Source of the DNA: Saccharomonospora xinjiangensis XJ-54 | GTDB taxonomy: Bacteria > Actinomycetota > Actinomycetes > Mycobacteriales > Pseudonocardiaceae | Length of the DNA: 64,000 nt | NCBI RefSeq assembly: GCF_000258175.1 | Contig: NZ_JH636049.1 | Span: 1,326,982 to 1,390,981, forward strand | Reading direction: 5' to 3' | In this document: one piece after another, positions 1 through 9,092 of the stretch | Layout: each line of letters opens with the position of its first letter | How positions within the stretch are numbered: the first letter of the stretch is position 1 | The notes under the pieces: generated by a model | What the model saw: the letters and a program-made list of their open reading frames with translations, nothing else | Databases searched by the model: none | What the model was told of the DNA's origin: nothing | Program-made: the position numbers and the translations under genes

Positions 1-2
1 CC

Positions 3-2624
3 GATCCGCACCGCACCACGCTGACCGTCGGCGGCGCCACCGTCCACCACGCCGAAGGCGATCAGCGGCCGCGCATCGTGGGCGTCTACTCCGATCTCGA
101 CGGCTCCCTCGACCCGGTCGGCGGGCTCACCGTGTCGATCACACCGGACACGCGCTACCAGTCGTCGCCCACCGCCGTGAAGGTGTTCGTCGCGCTGCTG
201 GGAGTCGTCGCGGCACTCGGTTCACTGGCGTGTGTCCGGAGGCGCGACGCCGACCTCGGCCGCAGGGCGCCTCGCCCGTGGTCACCGGACCGTCGCCGGG
301 TCACCGGCCGCGACGCCGCGGTGGTCGGCGTGCTCGCGGTCTGGGTCGTGATCGGTCCGGTCACCTCGGACGACGGCTACATCCTCACCATGGCCAGCGT
401 CGCCGACGACGCCGGATACCTCAGCAACTACCACCGCTGGTTCGGCGTCGCCGAAGCCCCTTTCGGCTGGTTCTACCACGTCTACGGGCTGCTGGCGCAG
501 GTCAGCGCGGCGCCGCCGGTGATCCGCCTTCCTTCGTTCGTGCTCGGGGTGGCGAGCTGGCTCGTCCTCAGCCGCGCGGTGCTGCCGAGGCTCGGCGCGT
601 CCGTGCGCCGCAGCCGCTCCGCTGGCTGGGCCGCCGCGACCGTCTTCTGTGTCTGGTGGCTGCCCTACGACAACGGTGTGCGGCCCGAACCGGTGGCTGT
701 GCTCGGCTCGCTGCTCTCGCTGTGGGCCGTGGAACGCGCTCTCGCCACCCGGCGGTTGCTTCCCGTGTGTCTCGGGGTCGGCGCGGCGGCGTTCACCTTC
801 GCGGCCACGCCCACCGGGTTGATCGCCGTAGCACCGTTCGTGGTCGCTGCCCGTCCGCTGTTTCGGCTGCTGCGCGAACACGCCAGGGACGGCTGGGCGG
901 CGACCCTGGCCCCGGTGTGCGCGTCCGGTTCGCTGGTGCTGCTCGCGGTGTTCGCCGACCAGACCTCGGCAAGCGTGTCGGAGGCGATCCGCCTGCGGCA
1001 CGCCGTGGGGCCGAGCATGTCGTGGTTCGAGGAACTCACGCGCTACCAGTTCTTGTTCAGCCAGGGCCCCGACGGAGCGCTGACGCGGCGGTTTCCCGTG
1101 CTGCTGCTGGTGTTGTGCACGGCGACGTGTCTTGCCGTGCTCCTGCGGCGCGATCGCATCCCCGGCGCCGCGCTCGGTCCGAGCCGCCGCCTCATCGGCA
1201 CCGTGGCGCTGTTCTTCGTGCTGCTCGCGCTCACACCCACCAAGTGGACCCACCACTTCGGCGCGTTCGCCGCCGTCGGCGCCGCCATGGCCGCTCTCAC
1301 CGCGCTGGCCACCAGTGCTTCGGTCCTGCGATCACGGCGCAACCGCGCGGCGTTCACCTCGGGGCTTCTGCTCGTCGCCGCTGTCTCGGCAACGGCGCCC
1401 AACGCGTACTGGTTCGTGTCGCAGCTCGGCGTTCCCTGGTTCGACCTGCCCCCTTCGCTGCACGGGATCGCCCTGTCCACCCTGCTGACGGGCGCCGCCG
1501 CCGTGGCCGGCGTGGTGGCGTTCGCGGAGCACCTCCGTGCGCGGCGCCCCGGACAGCCACCAGCTCCGGAGCGTCCGCGGACGGCGCTGGGGCGAGGTTC
1601 CGTGTCCGTGGTCGCGGTGTGCGGGCTCGTCGTACTCGGCACGATCGGCAGCATGGTCAAGGCCGTGATCGAGCAGCGCGGCACCTACAGTCTCGGCGCG
1701 GCCAACCTCGCCCACCTGACGGGCGAGCACTGCGGTCTCGGCGACCACGTCATGGTGGAACGCGATCCGGCGGCCAGTGTGCTCACCACCCTGCCGGGCA
1801 GCACGGGATCGAGCACCGGCTTCCACCCGCGTCCGTCGTCCTCTCAGGACCCGATCGAGGGACCGCCACACGGGTTCACCGCCGACACCACGCCGATGTG
1901 GAGCAGCTACGAGGACGGGGGCGCGCCGACAGGACGGCTCGACTCACCGTGGTACGAGCTGCCGCGCGACAGCGCGGCCGACGCAGTGGAGCAGGTCGTC
2001 GTCGCCGTCGCCTCCCCACAGGGCAAGGCCACGAGCGTGAGCATCCAATTCGGACAGCAGGACGGCGCTGAGGTGCGGCCGATCGCCACCCGTACCGTGC
2101 TGGGCGAGGGTGCGGGCACAGGGGAATGGGAGGACGTGCGGCTACCGCTTCCGGACATCCCCCGGCACGCCGACGCGGTGCGGGTCGGCGCGACCGACGA
2201 CGACCTCACCGCCGACGGCTGGGTGGCCGTGACCGCTCCCCGCACGCCGTCGTTCACGGCGCTGACCGACAAGGTCGGCGACTCCCCCGTCTACATCGAC
2301 TGGCCCGCGTCCTTCGTGTATCCGTGCCTGCGGCCGATGACCATCACAGACGGTGTGCTGGAGCTGCCCGAGTATCACCTCACGGCAGGCACCCTGGCCG
2401 ACGAGGCGGGCTGGGCGAGCGCCGTCGCGGGCGGTGTGCTCGGCAACCTCGACGAGGTGGCGGCCAAGCCGGAGATCCCCAGCTACCTCGCTGGCGCCCC
2501 CGGTCAGCCGTGGGGCACGCTCCACGCCGTGAAGCCCTACGAGAACGGCGGCCCGCCCACGATCCACCGCGACCGTCGGGTCCGCCCCGGCTGGTGGTCG
2601 CCGGGCCCAGGGCCCTCGCGCTGA
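3..2624 (+). CDS. Emb-family arabinosyltransferase, C-terminal part (5' end outside window)
   Basis: The reading frame is open from base 3, so the gene begins upstream of the window and lacks its N-terminal part. What remains is a beta-rich stretch followed by many hydrophobic segments and a large extracytoplasmic C-terminal domain. The segment DDGYILTMA followed by NYHRWFGVAEAPFGWFYH is characteristic of the mycobacterial EmbA/B/C family. These GT-C enzymes polymerise arabinofuranose from decaprenyl-phosphoarabinose into cell-wall arabinan on the outer face of the membrane. The C-terminal region (about the last 300 codons) resembles the Emb carbohydrate-binding module. I cannot say which Emb paralogue it is. 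The gene converges on cobB, with a repeat element between the two stop codons. Confidence 0.9.
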   Translation, partial: DPHRTTLTVGGATVHHAEGDQRPRIVGVYSDLDGSLDPVGGLTVSITPDTRYQSSPTAVKVFVALLGVVAALGSLACVRRRDADLGRRAPRPWSPDRRRVTGRDAAVVGVLAVWVVIGPVTSDDGYILTMASVADDAGYLSNYHRWFGVAEAPFGWFYHVYGLLAQVSAAPPVIRLPSFVLGVASWLVLSRAVLPRLGASVRRSRSAGWAAATVFCVWWLPYDNGVRPEPVAVLGSLLSLWAVERALATRRLLPVCLGVGAAAFTFAATPTGLIAVAPFVVAARPLFRLLREHARDGWAATLAPVCASGSLVLLAVFADQTSASVSEAIRLRHAVGPSMSWFEELTRYQFLFSQGPDGALTRRFPVLLLVLCTATCLAVLLRRDRIPGAALGPSRRLIGTVALFFVLLALTPTKWTHHFGAFAAVGAAMAALTALATSASVLRSRRNRAAFTSGLLLVAAVSATAPNAYWFVSQLGVPWFDLPPSLHGIALSTLLTGAAAVAGVVAFAEHLRARRPGQPPAPERPRTALGRGSVSVVAVCGLVVLGTIGSMVKAVIEQRGTYSLGAANLAHLTGEHCGLGDHVMVERDPAASVLTTLPGSTGSSTGFHPRPSSSQDPIEGPPHGFTADTTPMWSSYEDGGAPTGRLDSPWYELPRDSAADAVEQVVVAVASPQGKATSVSIQFGQQDGAEVRPIATRTVLGEGAGTGEWEDVRLPLPDIPRHADAVRVGATDDDLTADGWVAVTAPRTPSFTALTDKVGDSPVYIDWPASFVYPCLRPMTITDGVLELPEYHLTAGTLADEAGWASAVAGGVLGNLDEVAAKPEIPSYLAGAPGQPWGTLHAVKPYENGGPPTIHRDRRVRPGWWSPGPGPSR

Positions 2625-2627
2625 CGC

Positions 2628-2759
2628 CGTGTCCGCAGTCTGTGCACACGTGTCCGCAGCCTGCGGCGCGGCCAGGCGAGAACTTCTGAGACACCCGCGC
2701 ACAAGCTGCGAACACCCGCGCACAAGCTGCAGGCACCCGTACAGGACCTGCGGACACGG
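2628..2759. repeat. Inverted 21-base-period intergenic array, locus 1
   Basis: It lies between the convergent stop codons of the emb gene and cobB. The left end reads CGTGTCCGCAGTCTGTGCAC and a second copy starts 21 bases later. After a short non-repetitive centre, three 21-base units in the opposite orientation follow (cores ACACCCGCGCACAAGCTG, AACACCCGCGCACAAGCTG, GCACCCGTACAGGACCTG), ending in GCGGACACGG. The outer ends are therefore inverted copies of each other. No coding potential is apparent. It could act as a bidirectional terminator or be a small non-autonomous repeat. The same signature recurs at four other loci in this window. Confidence 0.8.
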
Positions 2760-2767
2760 CGGCTGAG

Positions 2768-4180
2768 TCACTCCGGACCGCGGGCCGCCCAGCCGTGGAC
2801 GGCCGAGGCGAAGCGGCGGGCGACATCCGGGTGGCCCGCCCAGTGCACGTGCAGGTAGGAGGCATGCAGACTCGCCGAGGCGAACCCCTCTGCCCTGCCG
2901 TCCCACTCCCAGGCCGGGTTGGGCCCGTGACCAGGTTCGACGACGGTGCGGTGGAACTCGTGCCCGCTCACCCGCAGGCCGCGCGCGGCAAGGAGCGAGT
3001 CGCGGGGTGAGGTGGCTTCGCGGTAGCCGAGAGCACCGCCACCGCTCATCCGGCCTGCCGCGTCCAGCACCCCCGTCATCGGCATTCCATCGAGGTCGCG
3101 GCACAAATACAGCAGGCCGGCGCATTCGGCCACCACCGGCATGCCACGGGCGACGGCGTCCGCGATCGCGTCCCGCAGCGGCGTGTTGGCGGACAGCTCG
3201 GTCGCGTGTGTCTCGGGGAACCCACCGCCCAGGTACAGGCCGGAACAGCCTTCGGGCAACGTCTCGTCGCGCAGGGGATCGAAGTCCACGACGTCGATGC
3301 CCTCGGCGGCGAGTAGCTCCACCGTCTCGGTGTAGCGGAAGGTGAACGCCGCACCCGACGCCGCCGCCACACAGCGCCCGCCAGCCTGCCCGCCAGCCTG
3401 CCCGCCAGCCTGCTTGCTCACCTGCCCGTCTGTCCCTGCCAGCTCCCGCCGTGGCGGCTCCCACGGTTCGGCGGGAAGCGGAGGGGCCGACCGCGCCACG
3501 CGCACGACGGCGTCGAGATCCACCCCCGACTCCACCCACGCGGCCAGGCCCGACACCAGAGCCGGACCGTCGGCGCCACGCTCACCGGCGGGGACGAGCC
3601 CGAGATGCCGGTCGGGAGCCCGCAGCGACTCGTCGTAGGGCAGCACACCCAGCACGGGCACGCCGGTCCGGTCGAGTGCCTCGCGGATCTCCTCCTCGTG
3701 CCCTCGCGAGCTGACCCGGTTGAGAACGACGCCCGCGATGCGGACAGCGGGGTCGTACCGGGCGAACCCGAGCGTGGTCGCGGCGATGCTGCGGCTGGCC
3801 GTCCACGCATCGACCACCAGCACCACCGGTGCCGACACCAGAGTCGCGACGTGCGCCGTCGAGGCCGCCCCTCGCGTGCCGGGCGCGCCGTCGAACAGGC
3901 CCATCACTCCTTCGATCACGGCCACATCGGCTGACCGCGCACCGTGCGCGAGCAGAGGCGCCACCCGGTGCTCACCCTGGAGGATCGGGTCGAGGTTGCG
4001 GGGAGGCAGCCCCGTGGCCAGCGCGTGGTAGCCGGGGTCGATGAAGTCGGGACCGATCTTGTGTCCCGACACCACCAGCCCACGGGCCCGCAACGCGGCC
4101 ATCAGCCCGGTGGCGACACTGGTCTTGCCGTGCCCCGTGGCCGGTGCCGCGACGACGACTCTGGGGATTCTCACGACCAT
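2768..4180 (-). CDS. cobB: Cobyrinate a,c-diamide synthase (CobB/CbiA)
   Basis: It catalyses glutamine- and ATP-dependent amidation of the a and c carboxylates of the corrin ring in cobalamin synthesis. The N-terminal dethiobiotin-synthetase-like domain carries a P-loop variant (AAPATGHGKTS, residues 11-21) and SGHKIGPDFIDPGYH. The C-terminal class I glutamine amidotransferase domain has LYLGGGFPETH and the nucleophile Cys353 in VVAECAGLLYLC. The ATG at 4180 is preferred over upstream in-frame codons because GGGAGGTG lies just before it and the family begins with this hydrophobic strand. The protein is 470 residues, a normal length. A QAGG tandem repeat (residues 257-268) sits in the interdomain linker. 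No other cobalamin gene lies next to it here. It is divergent from the response regulator, 71 bases apart. Confidence 0.93.
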   Translation of the reverse strand: MVVRIPRVVVAAPATGHGKTSVATGLMAALRARGLVVSGHKIGPDFIDPGYHALATGLPPRNLDPILQGEHRVAPLLAHGARSADVAVIEGVMGLFDGAPGTRGAASTAHVATLVSAPVVLVVDAWTASRSIAATTLGFARYDPAVRIAGVVLNRVSSRGHEEEIREALDRTGVPVLGVLPYDESLRAPDRHLGLVPAGERGADGPALVSGLAAWVESGVDLDAVVRVARSAPPLPAEPWEPPRRELAGTDGQVSKQAGGQAGGQAGGRCVAAASGAAFTFRYTETVELLAAEGIDVVDFDPLRDETLPEGCSGLYLGGGFPETHATELSANTPLRDAIADAVARGMPVVAECAGLLYLCRDLDGMPMTGVLDAAGRMSGGGALGYREATSPRDSLLAARGLRVSGHEFHRTVVEPGHGPNPAWEWDGRAEGFASASLHASYLHVHWAGHPDVARRFASAVHGWAARGPE

Positions 4181-4251
4181 GTCCGGCACCTCCCCGCCGA
4201 CCGTAACGCACGCGCCGGAAGCGGCCGTCCGGCGTCGATAAGCTGCGGTCC

Positions 4252-4938
4252 ATGCCCAGGGTTCTGCTGGTCGAGGACGACACCGCACTGGCGACGGCGC
4301 TGCACCTCGCGTTGAGGCGCTTGGGACACGACGTGACGACGAACCCGTCGGGTGAGACGGCGCTAAGGACTCTCCTGGACGATCACGTGCTGCCCGACGT
4401 GGTGATTCTCGACCTGATGCTGCCCGGGATCGACGGTTTCGAGGTGTGCCGCCGTGTCCGGGCCGCCCTCCCCGTTCCGATCATCCTGCTGACCGCGCGA
4501 GGCGACGCCATCGACGTCGTCGCGGGGCTGGAATGCGGTGCCGATGACTATGTGGTCAAGCCCGTCGAACCGCGCGTTCTCGACGCTCGGGTCAAGGCCG
4601 TGCTGCGCAGGGCCACGCCGATCTCGGCGCAGGAGACGGTGGTGCGGATCGGGCCGTTGGAGTTCGATCGCACGGCGATGGTGGCCACCCGGCACGGGCG
4701 GGAACTGAACCTCAGCGCCACCGAGACGAGGTTGCTTGTCGAATTCGTCCAGCACGCGGGCCAGGTGCTGAGCAGGCAGTCGCTGCTCAAACGAGTCTGG
4801 GACTACGGCTACGTCGGCGACTCACGACTCGTGGACGCCGCCGTGGCGCGGTTGCGGGCCAAGATCGAGGACGATCCGGCCAACCCGACGTTGCTCAAGA
4901 CTGTCCGCGGCCTCGGCTACCGGTTGGCAAAACCGTGA
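4252..4938 (+). CDS. OmpR-family response regulator
   Basis: This is a 228-residue two-domain regulator. The receiver domain has the acidic pair at residues 9-10 (VEDD), the phosphoacceptor Asp54 in VILDLMLPG, Thr81 and Lys103 (KP). The C-terminal winged-helix DNA-binding domain ends in TVRGLGYRL, the typical OmpR/PhoB ending. It should be phosphorylated by the histidine kinase encoded directly downstream, whose GTG start overlaps its stop codon by four bases. The target genes are unknown. The two neighbouring membrane and cell-wall genes suggest, but do not show, an envelope role. Confidence 0.95.
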   Translation: MPRVLLVEDDTALATALHLALRRLGHDVTTNPSGETALRTLLDDHVLPDVVILDLMLPGIDGFEVCRRVRAALPVPIILLTARGDAIDVVAGLECGADDYVVKPVEPRVLDARVKAVLRRATPISAQETVVRIGPLEFDRTAMVATRHGRELNLSATETRLLVEFVQHAGQVLSRQSLLKRVWDYGYVGDSRLVDAAVARLRAKIEDDPANPTLLKTVRGLGYRLAKP

Positions 4939-6401
4939 GGGTATGTCGTCATGGCAAACGCCGTCCGCTCGGGCTGAGGGCCCGTATCACCGTGGCCGTG
5001 GCCGTGGTCTGCGCCTCGGCCACCACGTTCATGGCGCTGATGGTCTACCAGTTGCAGGCCGAATCCTCCGCCGAACGGTTCAAGGTGTCGGCGGACGTTG
5101 GTTTCGCCTCGGACCTTCAGCAAGCGAGAACACAGGTTCACCGCCATGGCGGTGACCGGTTGGAGACCGTCTCGCAGTTCGTGAGGGAACGCGAGGGGAT
5201 GCACTGGGCGCTCTACGATTTTCTCGTCGAAGACGAGCGGCCCCTCCCCGGCTCCCGCGTCTACCCTGACGCGCCGGAAGGCGGGAGGGCAATGGCCCAG
5301 TCCACGTCGCTGGCGGTCCCGGCCTGGCTGGTTGACCGTGCCCGCACAGGTGCCACCGCCTCCACGGAACTGTCGAACCGGCATGGTGCCCGGGTGTACC
5401 AGGTGGCGGGGCTCGTCGAACCGGACCTTGTTCTCGTCGAGCAGTACAGCATGCGTCGCCTTCACGACGACCTCTCGGATCTGCGGCACACCCTCGCGGT
5501 GGTGACGATTCTGGTCACCGTCCTTTCGGCGGTGGCCGCGCTCCAGGCCGCGCACTTCGCGCAGCGGCCGGTGCGTGCCGCGGCGAGCGCGGCCCGGCGA
5601 CTCGGCGCGGGAAAACTCGACGTGCGATTGCCGGTCCGAGGTGGCGACGAGTTGGCCGAACTCGCCAGGGAGTTCAACCAGATGGCCGAACGCCTCGGCA
5701 CAGTCATCGCGCAACTCCATGCCAAGGACCGGCAACAACAGCGTTTCATCGCCGACGCGGCGCACGACCTGCGCACACCGGTCGCCACCATGGTGGCCTC
5801 GGTGGACGGTCTCGACGACCCCGCGGCCCGTGCCGTATCGGCATCGCTGCTCGGTGAGCAGACTCGCAGGCTGGCCCGGCTCGTCGAAGACCTGCTGGAG
5901 ATCTCCCGGTTCGACGCGGGCACGGTGCGGATCCGGCCGGACAGGGTGGAGTTGCCTGCGCTGGTCACCGACGCCGTCTCACTCGCGGCTGCGGACGCCG
6001 AAATCACGGTGCGGGCCGCCGGTGACACCACCGTGGTGGCCGACCCTCGCCGATTGCACGCGGTGGTGGGCAACCTCATCACCAATGCCCTTTCCCACGG
6101 CGCACCCCCGGTGACCGTGGACATCGACGGCACACACCCGGACACGGTGGTGCTCCGCGTCGCCGATCGCGGCCCTGGTGTCCCCGACAAGCTCGTGCCC
6201 GTGGTGTTCGACCGTTTCGTCAGGGGCGAGGCCGCCAGGACCGACGGGGGAACCGGTCTCGGCCTCGCCATCGCCGCCGAGAACGTCGCCGTCCACGGTG
6301 GAACGATCGAGGTCACGCGCGCCGACGGCGCCGTCTTCGCGGTGACGCTGCCCCGCACCCCGCCCGGCCACACCGGCACGGCGGGGTGCGCGACCACCTG
6401 A
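4935..6401 (+). CDS. Sensor histidine kinase
   Basis: This is a 488-residue membrane sensor kinase starting at a GTG that overlaps the regulator's stop (GTGA). The order is: first transmembrane helix about residues 18-40, an extracytoplasmic sensor of about 140 residues, a second helix about 186-206, a HAMP linker about 207-260, a dimerisation domain with the phosphoacceptor His277 in AAHDLRTPV, and an HATPase domain. The ATPase domain shows the N box (NLITNALSH, 380-388), G1 (DRGPGVP), F box (FDRF) and G2 (GGTGLGLAI). All catalytic motifs are intact. The sensor domain is not recognisable, so the stimulus is unknown. The gene ends two bases before the convergent glycosyltransferase gene. Confidence 0.95.
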   Translation: MRVCRHGKRRPLGLRARITVAVAVVCASATTFMALMVYQLQAESSAERFKVSADVGFASDLQQARTQVHRHGGDRLETVSQFVREREGMHWALYDFLVEDERPLPGSRVYPDAPEGGRAMAQSTSLAVPAWLVDRARTGATASTELSNRHGARVYQVAGLVEPDLVLVEQYSMRRLHDDLSDLRHTLAVVTILVTVLSAVAALQAAHFAQRPVRAAASAARRLGAGKLDVRLPVRGGDELAELAREFNQMAERLGTVIAQLHAKDRQQQRFIADAAHDLRTPVATMVASVDGLDDPAARAVSASLLGEQTRRLARLVEDLLEISRFDAGTVRIRPDRVELPALVTDAVSLAAADAEITVRAAGDTTVVADPRRLHAVVGNLITNALSHGAPPVTVDIDGTHPDTVVLRVADRGPGVPDKLVPVVFDRFVRGEAARTDGGTGLGLAIAAENVAVHGGTIEVTRADGAVFAVTLPRTPPGHTGTAGCATT

Positions 6402-6402
6402 G

Positions 6403-8148
6403 TCACTCCAGCCCGAGCCGTCCGACCGTGGTCTGCCCCACGTGCAGGGTCTCCCCGCAGTGCCGCGTGTCCCATCCCGCGGACTCGCGGTCCACCCTGG
6501 CCAGCTCCGTCCTCGCGAACTCACGTGCCCGTTCGAGAGCGTGAGGGTCTGTGACGGCGTCCTTGCGAACCCAGTCACCGTTGGGTGGATCGTCACTCGC
6601 GTAGAGGTAGAGCACGTCGTAGTCGCGAGTCAGCCGGGGATCGGAAGGGATACCGTTGCCCGCGCTCCACGGTCCGCGCGAGTGGATGAACGTCGGCTTG
6701 ACCTCTTCGAAGACGTAGTCGCGCAACCCCGCCTTGTCCCGGTCGCGGATGTAGGCGGCGATCCTCGGTTCGGCGAGTCCTGCCATGTCCACCAGCCGCA
6801 GCCTGCTCGTCATCGCCGAACCACCGAGGTCGGGCAGCAACACCGACCCGTCCTCGACCCCGAGCAGGTCCGCGTAGGCGTTGAATCCCCTGCCGAGCCG
6901 GTCGGCGACATAGCAGGCAGGCACGTCCACGTTGTCGCCGAACGCCAACGCGTTCTCCACGTATGAGGCGAGTGAGCCGCCGAGCAGGACGGCCAGCGCC
7001 GCCGACACCGCCACACGCGGACGCCGTGTCCGGCAGCGCCGCAGCAGCTCCGCACCGGCGAGCGTCCCCAGCAGCGCGGCCACCACCCACAGTGGTGTCG
7101 CGAATCGATGTTGCTGCATCCAGTCGCGTTCGAGTACCGAGTACGCGGTCACACCGAGCGCGGCGAGGGTCAGCAGCACCACCACCGCAGGCCACCATTT
7201 CGGCCGTCGCACCCACAGCATGGCCAGCACGGCAACGACGGCGAGTACGGCAGGCGCACCCGCGTAGGCAACAAGATCCCCCGAAGCCACGACGTCGAGC
7301 AGGTCGGGCAGGCTCTGCCTCTTGGCGACCGAGGTGTTGGGCAGCCAGCGGCCGAACACGGCCAGCCGCCACGCCACGCAGGCTCCGACGGGAACCGCGA
7401 ACACCAGCACCGACATCGCGACCCTCCGACCCACCTCCGGCCAGCGACCCTTCACCAGCAGCACGGCGACGATCGGGTAGGCCACCACGTAGATCATGCC
7501 GTCGGGGCGGGTCAGTCCGGCGAGCGCGGCGAGCGCCCCTGCGACAACGGCCACCTTCCCCGACAGCAGGCGGCCGTCGAGCGCCGCGCTCACCAGCACG
7601 AACGCGAGCCCGGCCACCAACAGCGCGTAGAGGGAGTTCTCCAGTCCGGAGAAACACCAGATGACGAACGAGGGCACGGACGCCAAGAACGCCCCGGCCA
7701 CCGCCGTCCCCATCCACGCCCTGCGCAACAGCCTGCGAAAGATCAGATGGCACAACACGAGGATGCCCGCGCAGCACACCAACGCGAGCGCTTTCGGGAA
7801 CAGCACGTAGTCGGGAACGCCCGCGATGGTCCCCCTGTCGAAGAGGCCGACAAGCCTGCCGAGTGCGAGCAGCACCAGCCACGTCGGGTTGGAGAACCCC
7901 TCCACCGGCGTGGCGCCGGGCTGCAACACGGGGCCGTGCCCCTCGGAGACACTGCGCGCGTACGCGAAGGTGATGGCCGCGTCGTCGATGAGCCAGTTGC
8001 CGTACAGGGTCGCGTGCCCTGCGATGGCCGCGGTACCGCCTGCCACCGACAGCACATCCGGCCACCGCCACCGTCGGCGCTCGGGACGTCCGGCACCGGA
8101 ATCCGGCGTCGGCCGCCGTGGCGGTGCCTGCTCTACTACCAGCGACAT
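6403..8148 (-). CDS. AftB-like GT-C membrane glycosyltransferase
   Basis: This 581-residue polytopic membrane protein has about ten hydrophobic segments and a soluble C-terminal domain. The first extracytoplasmic loop has the paired aspartates of GT-C enzymes (Asp55-Asp56 in NWLIDDAAITFAYARS) followed by TPVEGFSNPTW, a pattern shared with the terminal arabinofuranosyltransferase AftB and its relatives. Such enzymes use decaprenyl-phosphate sugars outside the cytoplasmic membrane. A role in capping cell-wall arabinan is inferred from family resemblance and from the emb gene 4 kb away. Other lipid-linked sugars are possible. The ATG at 8148 was chosen for its upstream AGGGAG; a perfect inverted repeat lies just beyond it. 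It converges on the kinase gene. Confidence 0.75.
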   Translation of the reverse strand: MSLVVEQAPPRRPTPDSGAGRPERRRWRWPDVLSVAGGTAAIAGHATLYGNWLIDDAAITFAYARSVSEGHGPVLQPGATPVEGFSNPTWLVLLALGRLVGLFDRGTIAGVPDYVLFPKALALVCCAGILVLCHLIFRRLLRRAWMGTAVAGAFLASVPSFVIWCFSGLENSLYALLVAGLAFVLVSAALDGRLLSGKVAVVAGALAALAGLTRPDGMIYVVAYPIVAVLLVKGRWPEVGRRVAMSVLVFAVPVGACVAWRLAVFGRWLPNTSVAKRQSLPDLLDVVASGDLVAYAGAPAVLAVVAVLAMLWVRRPKWWPAVVVLLTLAALGVTAYSVLERDWMQQHRFATPLWVVAALLGTLAGAELLRRCRTRRPRVAVSAALAVLLGGSLASYVENALAFGDNVDVPACYVADRLGRGFNAYADLLGVEDGSVLLPDLGGSAMTSRLRLVDMAGLAEPRIAAYIRDRDKAGLRDYVFEEVKPTFIHSRGPWSAGNGIPSDPRLTRDYDVLYLYASDDPPNGDWVRKDAVTDPHALERAREFARTELARVDRESAGWDTRHCGETLHVGQTTVGRLGLE

Positions 8149-8160
8149 CGGCTGCTCCCT

Positions 8161-8188
8161 GTGGCTGTCGATCTTGACCGACAGCCAC
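8161..8188 (-). promoter_or_regulatory. Perfect 10-bp inverted repeat upstream of the AftB-like gene
   Basis: GTGGCTGTCG (8161-8170) and CGACAGCCAC (8179-8188) flank an 8-base loop. It sits immediately upstream of the ribosome-binding site of the minus-strand glycosyltransferase gene. It could be a repressor operator or a 5'-leader hairpin affecting expression. No regulator can be assigned from the sequence. Confidence 0.45.
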
Positions 8189-8313
8189 GCTAGGAACGTC
8201 TCGCGGCGGGACCGTGACAGCACCGCGACAGTCCCGCACGCGAATGCACGTCTTCGTCACGACATCGCGGCCGGGTATGCCTGGGCGCAGCGGCGAGCGG
8301 CTGGGAGGACCGG

Positions 8314-8580
8314 ATGAAGGTGCACGACGGGATCGACGCACGGTTGCGGGAGTCCCTGCTCGCCCAGCCGGTGTTCTTCGTCGGCACAGCCCCGACGGCA
8401 CTCGACGGGCACGTCAACGTGTCACCGACTCGCGGGCAGCTTCACCGTCCTCGATGACCACCGGGTCGCCTACCTCGACTACACCGTCAGCGGCGCAAGA
8501 ACCCCTACAGCATCGACGGGCTACCCGCGCTGGCCGGCGAAGATGACCGCCCCTCGGATGTCACGGGACTCCCTGCCTGA
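8314..8580 (+). pseudogene. Remnant of a PPOX-family (pyridoxamine phosphate oxidase-like) protein gene
   Basis: An ATG with a good ribosome-binding site (GGGAGGACC) opens a frame reading MKVHDGIDARLRESLLAQP and then FFVGTAPTALDGHVNVSP, which matches the N-terminus of the flavin-binding PPOX-like family. The frame then breaks: it stops at 8457, but GSFTVLDDHRVAYLDYT continues in another frame from about 8431. A third frame gives KNPYSIDGLPAL, which resembles the C-terminus of the same family, ending at 8580. So at least one frameshift and a large internal deletion have removed the central part. The full protein would be around 180-200 residues. It cannot be functional as it stands. Confidence 0.75.
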
Positions 8581-8947
8581 CCTGCACGTAGTTCAGCCGG
8601 TGTTCCAGCACGGCACCGTCGGGAAGGTCCGCCACCAGGTCGAGCAACGAATCGGCCAGTCCTTCCACGTCGGCGATGTCGTAGCCCTGCTCCTCCACAC
8701 TGGACCGCAGCACCATGATGTAGTCGGATCGGCTGATGCCGTGCAGAGTGCGCACCATCGCGGTGGTGGTAGCACGATGGGACGACAACCCGGCGAAACC
8801 ACGACCGCATCCGCAACCACCGTCGGGATCATCCCGATCCTTCGAGCACGTCGGCGCGATCCACACCAGCTCCCCTTCGACACACCAGTGGTAGTCGCTC
8901 TCGCGGAAACCCTGCGTCGCCGCGGTGGCCACCAGTGCCTTCACCAT
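8561..8947 (-). CDS. Small conserved protein with CGCGR motif, function unknown
   Basis: This protein of about 128 residues starts at the ATG at 8947, five bases after GGAGG. It opens MVKALVATAATQGFRESDY, then has CVEGELVW and a compact DPDGGCGCGRGFAGLSSH motif followed by ATTTAMVRTLHGISRSDY. I recall this overall pattern from a family of uncharacterised actinobacterial proteins but cannot name a function. The closely spaced cysteines might bind a metal. Its 3' end overlaps the last bases of the PPOX remnant on the other strand. Confidence 0.75.
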   Translation of the reverse strand: MVKALVATAATQGFRESDYHWCVEGELVWIAPTCSKDRDDPDGGCGCGRGFAGLSSHRATTTAMVRTLHGISRSDYIMVLRSSVEEQGYDIADVEGLADSLLDLVADLPDGAVLEHRLNYVQVRQGVP

Positions 8948-9092
8948 CACTGCCTCCCCATCCGTGCTGCCGTGCGCCGTGGTGACAACTGACTATCAGC
9001 GGGGGCGGACAGAAACGGGCTGCCCGCGCGCGTGTCAGCTGCGGAATAATGAATTCATCCGGTCGGGTCGTGGCCAATACACTCGCGCCATC

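Noticed and set aside
4181..4288. N-terminal extension of CobB to 4288
   Set aside because: The extension overlaps the response regulator start, lacks family similarity, and the ATG at 4180 has a good ribosome-binding site.
6403..8401. Large overlapping open frames on both strands in the 6.4-8.4 kb region
   Set aside because: They are mirror frames of the glycosyltransferase with Arg/Pro/His-rich composition typical of shadow frames in GC-rich DNA.
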